Positions 33,821 through 42,210 of a stretch of 64,000 nucleotides of DNA are shown piece after piece. How positions within the stretch are numbered: the stretch's first letter is position 1; every line of letters begins with the position of its first letter. Source of the DNA: Pseudotamlana agarivorans (GTDB lineage Bacteria > Bacteroidota > Bacteroidia > Flavobacteriales > Flavobacteriaceae); NCBI RefSeq assembly GCF_001642835.1, contig NZ_LXEI01000001.1, positions 682,001-746,000 of the forward strand. The letters run 5' to 3'. The position numbers and the translations under genes were made by a program. The notes beneath the pieces are model-generated. The model was not told the origin of the DNA. It searched no databases and was given only the letters and a program-made list of their open reading frames with translations.

Positions 33821-34297
33821 ATGATTATGAGAATTAAAGTAAAATTAGTGGTAATCATTTTATTAACTACTGTGTCAACTTTTGCACAAAAAGAAAAGAA
33901 TAATCAAATGGAAAAACGAATAATTAACCCATGGAAATGGCAAAATGAAAGAAGCTATGCGCAAGCAATTGAAATCACAAACCCTGAAGGTACTTTATAT
34001 GTTTCAGGACAAACTGCGATCGACTCACAAGGAAAATCAAGTTCTGGCGACATGAAAACTCAGCTAGTTGAGGCTATAAAAAATTTAGAACAGGTAATTC
34101 AAGAGGCTGGATACGAATGCAAAAACATTGTTAGATTAAATATCTATACCACTTCATCAGATGAGCTATTTTCTTGTTTTGATGTTTTCCAAAAATGGGT
34201 AACTAAACACCAAATAAAACAAGCTAGTACCGTGTTAGAAGTAAAAGGCCTTTTTGAAACTTTGAAGGTAGAACTAGAAGTTACCGTTGTCAAGTAG
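33821..34297 (+). CDS. exported Rid (YjgF/UK114)-family protein
   Basis: A 158-residue protein. Residues 1-22 are a signal peptide ('VKLVVIILLTTVSTFAQ'), unusual for a Rid-family protein, which normally is cytosolic. Met3 is an alternative start. The Rid domain follows ('LYVSGQTAIDSQGK', 'ETLKVELEVTVVK'). The arginine that RidA needs to deaminate 2-aminoacrylate usually comes in 'PARSCVEV'; here the stretch reads 'QASTVLEV', with Ser in its place. So classic RidA activity is unlikely. The role is unknown. Confidence 0.8.
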   Translation: MIMRIKVKLVVIILLTTVSTFAQKEKNNQMEKRIINPWKWQNERSYAQAIEITNPEGTLYVSGQTAIDSQGKSSSGDMKTQLVEAIKNLEQVIQEAGYECKNIVRLNIYTTSSDELFSCFDVFQKWVTKHQIKQASTVLEVKGLFETLKVELEVTVVK

Positions 34298-34331
34298 CAT
34301 TATTTGATTAAGTTCCTTCAATTTTAAAAAA

Positions 34332-34379
34332 AAAGAGGCTGTCTAAAAAAGTAAATTTGACTTTTCAGACAGCCTCTTT
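34332..34379. terminator. bidirectional terminator between rid and kdgF
   Basis: AAAGAGGCTGTCT pairs with AGACAGCCTCTTT; the loop is 22 bases. The stem lies between convergent genes with A/T runs on both sides. Confidence 0.75.
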
Positions 34380-34417
34380 AAATCGTTTTCGTTTAAGAAA
34401 CGATTTATTTATTTTAC

Positions 34418-34792
34418 TTATTCCTTATCGCTAAAATAAGAAGGACCTTCACCTGTTAAGAAATCTTCTCTTACTGGGCTAAAAGTATCAATTAACTGAC
34501 CTTCTTCTAAACAAACGGCACTATGTAATAAGTTAGGCTCGATGTAAACACCATCTCCAGCTTCAACGATTTGTTTTACGCCATCAATTTCAAATTCGAA
34601 TTTACCTGAAACAACGTAAGTAGCTTGTGTGTGAAAATGTTGGTGAGGTGCTCCTAAAGCGCCTTTTTCAAATTTCACGCTTACCATCATAATTTGGTTA
34701 TCATAACCTAAAAATTTTCTTGAAACTCCACCACCTAGCTGTTCCCATTCCATGTCCTTTGTGATGACGTACTTTTCACTTAATCTTTTCAT
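34418..34792 (-). CDS. kdgF: KdgF-like cupin
   Basis: A 124-residue single-domain cupin. It has the metal-binding pattern 'GAPHQHFHTQATYVVSG' (HxH...H...E-like) and 'PNLLHSAVCLEEGQLIDTFSP' (parts PNLLHSAVCLEEG and LIDTFSP). These are the features of KdgF, which opens the ring of unsaturated uronates during alginate or pectin breakdown and forms the linear keto-acid. The family call is fairly strong; the pathway genes (lyases, KduI/KdgK) are not in this window. It is the only gene of its transcript and a terminator follows. Confidence 0.75.
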   Translation of the reverse strand: MKRLSEKYVITKDMEWEQLGGGVSRKFLGYDNQIMMVSVKFEKGALGAPHQHFHTQATYVVSGKFEFEIDGVKQIVEAGDGVYIEPNLLHSAVCLEEGQLIDTFSPVREDFLTGEGPSYFSDKE

Positions 34793-35063
34793 TGTTTTAA
34801 TATTTTATAATAGTTTATAAATAATTCCGATTACCAGAAAAATAAGTTTAGTTGATTGTTTTTCTATAAGTTAAAATGCAATATTTTAATTAAGACAACC
34901 TATCTTTCATATACGAAATCAACTGGTTAACCAGTTGGTCAATCACAAAAGTAACACTTTCAAAACAACTATCCAATCGCATTAAAAACTATATGATTTT
35001 TTTAAGATATGTTTCCTACGATGACAAGAATGTTGACTTAGTAGGAATTACTATATTTACAGC

Positions 35064-35822
35064 ATGCAAATCCCTGAAGGAAAAAAAATATACTTTGCGT
35101 CCGATAACCATTTGGGCGCCCCAACCGCTGAAGCGTCACGTCCGCGTGAAAAGAAATTTGTAGCTTGGTTAGACACCATTAAACAGGATGCAGCGGCTAT
35201 TTTTCTATTGGGCGATATGTTCGATTTCTGGATCGAATTTAAAACCGTAGTCCCAAAAGGCTTTACCAGAACCTTAGGGAAACTGGCCGAAATTAGCGAC
35301 TCGGGAATTCCTATTTACTATTTTGTTGGGAACCATGACCTGTGGATGAATGGATATTTTGAAGAAGAATTGAATATTCCTGTGTATCATAAACCTAAAG
35401 AGTTCACCTTCAACAACAAAACCTTTTTTATAGGTCATGGCGATGGTTTAGGCCCTGGCGACAAAGGTTATAAACGCATGAAAAAAGTGTTTACCAATCC
35501 CTTTTGCCAATGGTTATTTCGTTGGTTACATCCCGATTTAGGGGTTCGATTGGCACAGCACCTTTCTGTAAAAAACAAACTGATTTCTGGTGACGATGAT
35601 GCCAAGTTTTTAGGTGAAGATAACGAATGGCTTGTACAATACTGTAAACGCAAATTAGAAGATAAACACCGTGACTTTTTTGTTTTTGGCCACAGACATT
35701 TACCGCTTAACATCGATTTAAATGACAACTCCAAATACATTAATTTAGGCGACTGGATTCAATATTTTACCTATGGTGTTTTTGATGGAGAAACCATGGC
35801 ATTGGAGACTTATAAAAATTAA
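35064..35822 (+). CDS. lpxH: UDP-2,3-diacylglucosamine diphosphatase (LpxH-like)
   Basis: A 252-residue metallophosphoesterase of lipid A synthesis. It cleaves UDP-2,3-diacylglucosamine to lipid X at the inner membrane. The calcineurin-like motifs are clear: 'FASDNHLGA', 'LLGDMFDFW', 'VGNHDLW', 'GHGDGLGP', 'FGHRHLPL'. Length is normal. A weak promoter (TTG near 35033 and TATATTTA at 35052-35059) precedes it. The zinc-ribbon gene follows six bases later and is probably cotranscribed. Confidence 0.9.
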   Translation: MQIPEGKKIYFASDNHLGAPTAEASRPREKKFVAWLDTIKQDAAAIFLLGDMFDFWIEFKTVVPKGFTRTLGKLAEISDSGIPIYYFVGNHDLWMNGYFEEELNIPVYHKPKEFTFNNKTFFIGHGDGLGPGDKGYKRMKKVFTNPFCQWLFRWLHPDLGVRLAQHLSVKNKLISGDDDAKFLGEDNEWLVQYCKRKLEDKHRDFFVFGHRHLPLNIDLNDNSKYINLGDWIQYFTYGVFDGETMALETYKN

Positions 35823-35828
35823 CCCCTC

Positions 35829-36446
35829 ATGTTTATTTACGGATTAAAACCTGTTCTTTTAAAAACCTCTAAAACCCCTTCACGTCCCTGCCCTAATTGT
35901 CATGAAAAAGGCGGATTAACTATTAGTATTTACAGAAGGCATTTTCATATTTTTTGGATTCCTATGTTTCCTATTGGAAAAATAGGGCGTCTTACTTGTA
36001 GTTTATGCAACCACCACATGAAAATGCGAAAGGCTCCTGAAAACACAAAACTAGATTACCAGAACCTTAAAGCAAAAACCAAAGGGCCGCTTTGGCAGTT
36101 TTCTGGCTTAGCCATACTGGTGCTACTCATTAGTGCATTCATCACTTATGGAAAGCTAAATAGTGAAAACTACAGAAAAGAGAAACACGAACAATACACC
36201 AACCCAAAGCCTGGAGATGTTTACGAATATGTGATAAAAACAGGACAGTATACCACCTTAAAAATCACCAAAATCACTTCAGATAGTATCTCTTTTGCGC
36301 CTAACAAACTCGAATCGTCTAGTGTGTTTAAATTGTATAAGATTAACAAGCCCGAAAACTATACCAATGCCATTTTTTCGGTTTCTAAGTCCGAATTAAG
36401 GCAAATGTTTAAAGATGGGAAAATCATGGATGTAAGGCGTGAATAA
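35829..36446 (+). CDS. zinc-ribbon membrane protein (hypothetical)
   Basis: A 205-residue protein. Two CxxC pairs ('CPNCHEKGG' and 'CSLCNHHM', residues about 20-60) form a zinc-ribbon. A single membrane helix follows ('LWQFSGLAILVLLISAFITY', about 92-112) and a C-terminal domain outside it ('PGDVYEYVIKTGQYTTLKI'). The family is a flavobacterial zinc-ribbon group without a defined role. It begins six bases after lpxH, so the pair is probably a single transcript. Confidence 0.65.
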   Translation: MFIYGLKPVLLKTSKTPSRPCPNCHEKGGLTISIYRRHFHIFWIPMFPIGKIGRLTCSLCNHHMKMRKAPENTKLDYQNLKAKTKGPLWQFSGLAILVLLISAFITYGKLNSENYRKEKHEQYTNPKPGDVYEYVIKTGQYTTLKITKITSDSISFAPNKLESSSVFKLYKINKPENYTNAIFSVSKSELRQMFKDGKIMDVRRE

Positions 36447-36460
36447 TTAGCAGTAATTGT

Positions 36461-37729
36461 TTATTCTGCCTTTTCGTGGGCTTCTAAATCCTTGGTTAAA
36501 TCCAGCTTCCTAAACGTTGGTGATACAATCGCTGTGGTAATAACCGTAATTAAAGTCATCGTGCCTCCAAAAACAACCGCAGTGGCTGCGCCCATAAGTT
36601 TGGCTGTCACACCACTTTCAAAAGCCCCAAGCTCGTTAGAAGAGCCTACAAACATCGAATTTACCGACGACACGCGACCACGCATATGATCGGGCGTTTT
36701 AATTTGCAAAATAGTTTGCCTAATTACCATAGAAACCCCATCGGTAATGCCACTAAAAAACAAGGCTAGTAATGAAATCCAAAACACCGAGGACAATCCG
36801 AAAACCACAATACTCAATCCGAAACCAAAAATAGCCACCAACAACTTCATTCCGGCATTTTTACTAATGGGGATATACGCGGTAACCAGCATGGTGATAA
36901 AAGCGCCAACTGCCGGCGCCGCTCTTAATACACCAAAACCTTCACTACCCACCTTTAAAATATCTTGAGCAAAAACAGGTAAAAGCGCAATAGCACCACC
37001 AAATAAAACAGCTACCATATCTAAAGTCATCGCTCCTAAAATAGCTTTGGTTTTAAACACAAAACGCACGCCTTCTTTTAAACTCTCCACAACAGGCTCG
37101 CCTATTTTCGGATTTAAAACCGGTTTTTTTTCTATAAACAACAAAATAAAAAAGGATAACATGATTAATCCGAAAACGATACATAAGGCCCAATGCACGC
37201 CCATCCAACCAATAGCGAAGCCTCCAAAGGCTGGCCCTAATACAGCAGCCATTTGCCATGTTGAACTATTCCAAGTGGCCGCATTTGGATATATTTTTTT
37301 AGGCACAATTAAGGCGACTAACGAGAAAATGGTGGGTCCGAAAAACGAGCGTAAAAAGCCTCCAAAAAACACCAAGGCATATATAGCATATAGAATGGTT
37401 TTGTTTTCCCAGCCTGCAACCACCACATCCCAGGTGAGTAAAAAGAGTCCTAAACTAATTAATGAAAACGCTGCAATACAAAGCGCCAAAAGATTTCGTT
37501 TTTCTTTCTGATCTACAATATGCCCAGCAAAAAGCGCCATTGTAAATGCTGGAATAATTTCCATAAGCCCGATAACACCTAAGGACAACGGATCTTTAGT
37601 TAAACTATATACTTCCCACTCAATAACAATAAATTGCATGGTCCATCCAAACACTAAAGCGAAACGCACCAATAAAAAAATGTTGAATTCTTTGATTCGG
37701 AGTGCTGCGTAGGGGTCTTTTTTTGCCAT
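36461..37729 (-). CDS. MFS transporter
   Basis: A 422-residue inner-membrane protein with about 12 transmembrane helices. The N-terminal pair 'FNIFLLVRFALVFGWTMQF' and the loop 'GHIVDQKEKRNLLALC' (the MFS motif A region) point to the enterobactin-exporter-like/DHA3 group. Start choice: the second ATG at 37729 is preferred, because the first one lies in an intergenic hairpin repeat. The substrate is unknown. Confidence 0.85.
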   Translation of the reverse strand: MAKKDPYAALRIKEFNIFLLVRFALVFGWTMQFIVIEWEVYSLTKDPLSLGVIGLMEIIPAFTMALFAGHIVDQKEKRNLLALCIAAFSLISLGLFLLTWDVVVAGWENKTILYAIYALVFFGGFLRSFFGPTIFSLVALIVPKKIYPNAATWNSSTWQMAAVLGPAFGGFAIGWMGVHWALCIVFGLIMLSFFILLFIEKKPVLNPKIGEPVVESLKEGVRFVFKTKAILGAMTLDMVAVLFGGAIALLPVFAQDILKVGSEGFGVLRAAPAVGAFITMLVTAYIPISKNAGMKLLVAIFGFGLSIVVFGLSSVFWISLLALFFSGITDGVSMVIRQTILQIKTPDHMRGRVSSVNSMFVGSSNELGAFESGVTAKLMGAATAVVFGGTMTLITVITTAIVSPTFRKLDLTKDLEAHEKAE

Positions 37730-37736
37730 AATTTTC

Positions 37737-37756
37737 ATTCCTGCGAAAGCAGGAAT
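37737..37756. repeat. short palindromic hairpin ATTCCTGC-GAAA-GCAGGAAT
   Basis: An 8-bp stem with a GAAA loop. It is the common type of short intergenic hairpin seen in many flavobacterial genomes. It abuts the MFS start. Confidence 0.55.
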
Positions 37757-38239
37757 CTTTTAGTTACACCTACAAGATTTTAAAATGTTGTAGTAGATAA
37801 TTTTAGTTTTCGATTCAAATTTAAAATAACAAATTGGCTTATTTAAGTTTTTTGGTGAAATCTAAAAAGCCTGGTTGTTTTATAAGTTATAAACGTTATC
37901 ATTCTAAAACATAATGATGTTCATTTTTTTCATTGATAAAAAAACGAACCAAAAAAATCTAGACTTACGAAGCTTTATCTAAATTTATCGCTCGACACCT
38001 AAATTTTAGGAACTCGCTTTGAAAGTTTATAGTTAGCGAGAAAATTCATTAAGCTCAAACAGCCTAAAATTTTTAAGGTGTTTTCACTTCAAATTTTACG
38101 ATAAACCTTCGATAGGCCATGTCCACATTTTGAAAACAAGACCATCTTTCAACTACAAAAGTTTAAGCAAATACATTAAAAGCGAAGCTATCTTTCTGTA
38201 TACTCAAAAACAATGAATAATCTTTTCTATCAAACAACA
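37757..38239. repeat. intergenic region with a long imperfect palindrome
   Basis: There is no ORF. From about 37955 to 38120 the two halves of the segment mirror each other: 'CTTACGAAGCTTTATC' with 'GATAAACCTTCGATAGG', and 'ACACCTAAATTTTAGG' with 'CCTAAAATTTTTAAGGTGT'. The middle contains 'TTAGCGAGAAAATTC'. It looks like a MITE or a REP-type dispersed repeat known from flavobacteria, here from memory. Confidence 0.55.
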
Positions 38240-39931
38240 CTATTTAACATCCCGCAATTTCAACTGTAACGAAACATTCCCTTGCCACTCATTTTCATCA
38301 ATAGAATAAATGGCCGAAAATAGTTTTCCTTCGGTTGTTAAGGCTAATTTTTCACCCAAACCAAAACCAATACACACCATTTGAGATGGCGATGGCGGTT
38401 GTTTTACCGTTAATCGTAAATGGGTTTCATCGGTGCCAACACATTTTCCGTAGCCTGTGTCTACAAGGTTTTCAGTCATAAATACGGGCGACATATTACT
38501 GGGTCCGTAAGGCGCGAACTGCTTTAAAATGCGGTAAAATTTTGGGGTAATCTGTTCCAAATTAATTTGTGCATCAATTTGAATTTCGGGCGTTAAAAGG
38601 TTTCTGTCGATGGTTTTAGAAACCTCAACTTCAAAAGCCTGTTTAAAAGCCTCATAATTTTCTTCAGCTAAAGTTAAACCCGCTGCATATTTATGTCCTC
38701 CAAACTGTTCGATGTGTTCCTGGCAGGCTTCCAAGGCATTGTAAACATCAAATCCTTTAACCGACCGTGCTGATGCTGCTAATTTATCGCCACTTTTGGT
38801 AAACACTAAAGTAGGTCGGTAATAGGTTTCGGTTAATCGCGAAGCCACAATACCAATAACCCCTTTATGCCAACTTTCGTGATATACTACGGTAGTTAGA
38901 CGATCTTGCTCATTGTGATCCTCGATTTGTTGAAGCGCTTCCTGGGTAATTTGCTTATCGGTCTCACGACGGTCTAAATTGTAATTATTAATGTCTTCAG
39001 CGTAAGCTTCGGCTGCTTTTTTATCGGTTTCCATTAACAAAGTCACGGCATAATTACCGTGTTTCATTCGGCCAGCGGCATTAATTCTAGGCGCTACAAT
39101 AAAGACCACATCCGTTATGGTAAATTCGGTTTTATGAACCTGTTTTAAAATGGCTTGGATACCTGGTCTAGGGGTGTTATTTACCACCTGCAAACCAAAA
39201 TAGGCAAGCGCTCTGTTTTCCCCGTCAATAGGGACAATATCGGCTCCTATAGCCGTGGCTACAAGGTCTAAATACTCGGTTAAATCTTCTGCTGTTTTTC
39301 CTTCCTGAGACGCTAAAGCTTGAATGAGTTTAAAACCCACACCACAACCACATAATTCCTTATACGGGTAGTTGCAATCTTCGCGTTTTGGATCTAAAAC
39401 GGCGACAGCATCTGGAATTTCATCACCAGGTCTGTGGTGATCACAAATAATGAAATCGACCCCTAATGATTTGGCATGCGCCACCTTTTCTATGGCCTTT
39501 ATACCACAGTCTAAAGCAATGATTAAAGTGAAATCGTTTTCATGCGCAAACTCAATCCCTTTATACGACACGCCATAACCTTCGTCGTAGCGATCGGGGA
39601 TATAGGTATAAACCTGTTCGTGTTTGGTTTTTAAGTACGACGCCATTAAGGCTACCGAGGTAGTACCATCGACATCATAATCGCCATAAACCAATATATT
39701 CTCATTATTTTCAAAGGCCTTTTCTATTCGTGCCACAGCCTTATCCATGTCTTTCATTAAAAACGGATCATGAAGATCTTTAAAACTCGGACGAAAAAAT
39801 TGTTTGGCCTGATCGTAGGTTTCAATCCCACGCTGAACCAATAAACTGGCCAAAACAGGATCGATTTGAAGGGTATTTGCTAAGGATTTAACCTTTTCTG
39901 AGGGTGGAATTGGCTTTAAAGTCCAACGCAT
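38240..39931 (-). CDS. recJ: single-stranded-DNA-specific exonuclease RecJ
   Basis: A 563-residue DHH-family nuclease that degrades single-stranded DNA 5'-3' in recombination and base-excision repair. The phosphoesterase motifs are 'VYGDYDVDGTTSVALM', 'IALDCGIKA', 'ICDHHRPGD' and 'AAGRMKHGNY'. The DHHA1 domain contains 'GGHKYAAGLTL' and the C-terminal OB domain follows. Length is normal. It is a single gene on the minus strand. Confidence 0.95.
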   Translation of the reverse strand: MRWTLKPIPPSEKVKSLANTLQIDPVLASLLVQRGIETYDQAKQFFRPSFKDLHDPFLMKDMDKAVARIEKAFENNENILVYGDYDVDGTTSVALMASYLKTKHEQVYTYIPDRYDEGYGVSYKGIEFAHENDFTLIIALDCGIKAIEKVAHAKSLGVDFIICDHHRPGDEIPDAVAVLDPKREDCNYPYKELCGCGVGFKLIQALASQEGKTAEDLTEYLDLVATAIGADIVPIDGENRALAYFGLQVVNNTPRPGIQAILKQVHKTEFTITDVVFIVAPRINAAGRMKHGNYAVTLLMETDKKAAEAYAEDINNYNLDRRETDKQITQEALQQIEDHNEQDRLTTVVYHESWHKGVIGIVASRLTETYYRPTLVFTKSGDKLAASARSVKGFDVYNALEACQEHIEQFGGHKYAAGLTLAEENYEAFKQAFEVEVSKTIDRNLLTPEIQIDAQINLEQITPKFYRILKQFAPYGPSNMSPVFMTENLVDTGYGKCVGTDETHLRLTVKQPPSPSQMVCIGFGLGEKLALTTEGKLFSAIYSIDENEWQGNVSLQLKLRDVK

Positions 39932-40014
39932 ATTTTGGTTTGAAAATTACAAGTTAATAGGTATTGAGTTCTCATTCAACTCTATGGTACCATCTGAAGA
40001 ATGTTAATCCTCCA

Positions 40015-40038
40015 CATCATCTTCAATTGAAGATGATG
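40015..40038. promoter_or_regulatory. perfect 24-base palindrome
   Basis: CATCATCTTCAA and its exact reverse complement TTGAAGATGATG are joined with no spacer. It lies 83 bases before the recJ start and 50 bases after the OsmC stop. It may be an operator or the core of a terminator. Confidence 0.4.
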
Positions 40039-40087
40039 CGAATTTTCATGTCTTCAAAAAAAAAGCACAAAACGGGTGAATTAAACC

Positions 40088-40510
40088 TTATTTTTTATGA
40101 AAATGCGTTTGCACATCAAGCTCGGCGAATTGGCGAAACATTTCCATAACACCGCAATATTTTTCAATAGATAAATCAACCGCTCTTTGTAATTTTTTTT
40201 CATTGAGCTCGGCACCATAAAAGTGAAACGCCATAGTGACCTTATCGTAAATTTTAGGGTCGGTATCGGTAAGATTCGCATCAATATCCACTTTAAAATC
40301 ATCCACCTGTAACTTCATTTTTTTAATGAGTGAAGCCACGTCCAGACCAGAACATCCTGCTAAACCAGAAAGCATTAAAGCTTTTGGTCTGTAACCTTCG
40401 CCTTTACCGCCATTTTCTTCGCCTGCATCAATAAATAAATTATGTCCGGAAGGGTTTGTGCTTTCAAATCGCATCTCCCCTAACCATTTGGTAGAAACTT
40501 GAACTCCCAT
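40088..40510 (-). CDS. OsmC-family protein
   Basis: A 140-residue cytoplasmic protein of the OsmC/Ohr superfamily. It has 'GYRPKALMLSGLAGCSGLDV', the motif around the first reactive Cys (parts GYRPKALMLSG and LAGCSGLDV), and the second Cys in 'SIEKYCGVMEMF'. This two-Cys layout detoxifies organic hydroperoxides in the Ohr branch; the general OsmC group is assumed here. The start at M17 of the longer frame fits the family. It lies next to an MITE-like repeat. Confidence 0.85.
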   Translation of the reverse strand: MGVQVSTKWLGEMRFESTNPSGHNLFIDAGEENGGKGEGYRPKALMLSGLAGCSGLDVASLIKKMKLQVDDFKVDIDANLTDTDPKIYDKVTMAFHFYGAELNEKKLQRAVDLSIEKYCGVMEMFRQFAELDVQTHFHKK

Positions 40511-40550
40511 AGTGTAAATGTTATAATTAGTATGAATCTCCAAAAATACT

Positions 40551-40709
40551 GAACTCATTTGAACTTTTTGCGTTTAAGCGAAAATTAGACATCTTTTGAC
40601 CATTTGAAAGATTTTTTGAGTTCCATAGCCGAGCTACGGAAGAAAAAAAGGTGAAAAATGGGTAGAAAAAGGCAATTTTTTAGCAAATGAAAAATGTATA
40701 AATCAGTTC
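40551..40709. repeat. MITE-like repeat, long copy
   Basis: It contains 'TGCGTTTAAGCGAAAATTA' and 'TTTTTTAGCAAATGA', and ends 'AATCAGTTCACT'. A shorter copy of the same sequence is at 47068-47146. The two ends are inverted relatives (GAACT.AT and AT.AGTTC). Confidence 0.5.
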
Positions 40710-40774
40710 ACTATTAAATAAACATAAACAAGTTCGTGTTCAAGAAACAATAGCACAGTGTGTTAAAAATATTT

Positions 40775-40808
40775 TTTGATATCACTTAGATTTCAATTTA
40801 TATCTTTG
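40775..40808 (+). promoter_or_regulatory. promoter of the HPP-family gene
   Basis: TTTG at 40775-40778 and TATCTTTG at 40801-40808, separated by 22 bases. It is a good Bacteroidota promoter match, 19 bases before the start codon. Confidence 0.6.
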
Positions 40809-40827
40809 CAACGCAAAAGTATATTTA

Positions 40828-41445
40828 ATGTTTAAACAAAAATTAAAGCGTTATTATAGAATTATAAAATACATATTACACAAAGAAACACTAGTAGATT
40901 ATAGAGAATCACTGTGGTCTTTTTTAGGGTCGTTTATTGGAATTTCTGCAATAGGATTTATTCAAAGTAAATACTTATTGCCTATAGAGAACATTTCATT
41001 AATAGGCTCCTTTGGTGCAACCTGTGTTTTACTATATGGCGCAATCGACAGTCCGCTTGCACAACCCAGAAATTTAATTGGCGGACATTTAATTAGTGCA
41101 TTTATTGGGGTAACGGTTTATAAGCTGTGTCCCGACCCCATATGGTTTAGTGCGCCTTTAGCAGTCGCCTTATCTATTATGGTGATGCAATACACTAAAA
41201 CCCTTCACCCTCCAGGTGGTGCTACAGCTTTAATAGCGGTTATTGGCACAGAAAAAATAAAATCTTTAGGGTATTTATACCTATTTTCTCCAGTTTTATC
41301 GGGTATCATCATACTGCTTTTTGTCGCTTTTTTAATTAATAACCTAGACGCTAAAAGGCAATACCCTGCTAAAAGTAAACTGCCAAAAACCATTAAAAAA
41401 GCTATTATTCCTTTAAAATCGCACAACAAGAAAAATGCGGCTTAA
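40828..41445 (+). CDS. HPP-family membrane protein
   Basis: A 205-residue inner-membrane protein with four to five helices. The family hallmark 'TLHPPGGATALIAVIG' is present at about 130-145, together with 'IGSFGATCVLLYGAIDSPLAQP' (parts SFGATCVLLYGA and DSPLAQPRN) in the first half. HPP proteins have been proposed as transporters (including nitrite in plastids), but the substrate is not known here. The C-terminus is basic. Confidence 0.85.
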   Translation: MFKQKLKRYYRIIKYILHKETLVDYRESLWSFLGSFIGISAIGFIQSKYLLPIENISLIGSFGATCVLLYGAIDSPLAQPRNLIGGHLISAFIGVTVYKLCPDPIWFSAPLAVALSIMVMQYTKTLHPPGGATALIAVIGTEKIKSLGYLYLFSPVLSGIIILLFVAFLINNLDAKRQYPAKSKLPKTIKKAIIPLKSHNKKNAA

Positions 41446-41557
41446 GTTATAACACCTTTAAAACAAGCTCCATAACTTTTAAAGACAATGAACAAAAAGT
41501 AATTTATTTTTGATATAATGTAAAGTATTATATACATTTGTATAAAAATAATAGAAT

Positions 41558-42013
41558 ATGAATATACAAATATTACCAAATTGGTGTAAAAAAGTAGGTG
41601 TTCTTGTTTTCCTAATATTTGCAATCCCAAGTGCCGTTGAAGGATTTATTGATGGCTTAAATGACAGCATAAACTGCCGGATAGAAGCGACCAAAACCTA
41701 TCAGGATATCCAACCCGGTATGACCAAACCTGAAATAATTACAAACTATTTCGAACAAAATACCCTTCACCTATTTAATGTATTAAATATTATAGGATTA
41801 CTTATTTATATGCTATCAAAAGAAAAAATTGAAGATGATTATATTAGCATGTTACGATTAGAGTCTTACCAGCTTACTATCGTGATATTTTTAGTATTTT
41901 CAATTATGATATATGCGTTTTTTAAAGACTTAAAACTATCTATAGATTATTTTATATCTGGTTTTATGATGTTATTCTTAATTATATTTTTCATTAAAAA
42001 ACGTATTTATTAA
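41558..42013 (+). CDS. four-helix membrane protein (hypothetical), partner of an HTH regulator
   Basis: A 151-residue membrane protein with hydrophobic helices at about 13-25, 68-85, 108-124 and 130-146. No named domain is recognised. Its stop codon overlaps the start of the next gene by one base (TAATG). Small membrane proteins coupled to a compact XRE regulator are a recurring pair in bacteria; the membrane partner's role is not known. Similar to the DUF2975-type pairs by layout only. Confidence 0.6.
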   Translation: MNIQILPNWCKKVGVLVFLIFAIPSAVEGFIDGLNDSINCRIEATKTYQDIQPGMTKPEIITNYFEQNTLHLFNVLNIIGLLIYMLSKEKIEDDYISMLRLESYQLTIVIFLVFSIMIYAFFKDLKLSIDYFISGFMMLFLIIFFIKKRIY

Positions 42014-42210
42014 TGAAAAACCTGATTAAAGTAGAAAGAGCAAGACACGATTTAACGCAAGCTGATCTAGCAGAAAAACTAGGTGTTTCCAGACAAACTA
42101 TTCATGCTATTGAAAACAATAAATTTAATCCTTCGGTAACTTTAGCTATTAAAATGGCGCGTTTTTTTAAGGTGACTGTAGAGTATTTATTTGATATTGA
42201 AGAAGCTTAG
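42013..42210 (+). CDS. small XRE-family regulator (YgzD/YozG-like)
   Basis: A 65-residue HTH_3 protein. The whole sequence is the domain: 'LIKVERARHDLTQADLAEKLGV', 'SRQTIHAIENNKFNPSV' and 'FFKVTVEYLFDIEE' (cut into short stretches; each is a known landmark of the YgzD/YozG-type group). It overlaps the membrane-protein gene by one base, and its last bases overlap the 3' end of the convergent uracil-DNA glycosylase gene. It probably regulates itself and its membrane partner. Confidence 0.85.
   Translation: MKNLIKVERARHDLTQADLAEKLGVSRQTIHAIENNKFNPSVTLAIKMARFFKVTVEYLFDIEEA

Noticed and set aside
37047-37511. 154-codon plus-strand frame in the MFS gene
   Set aside because: It is antisense to a clear 12-helix transporter and shows a biased, unlikely composition.
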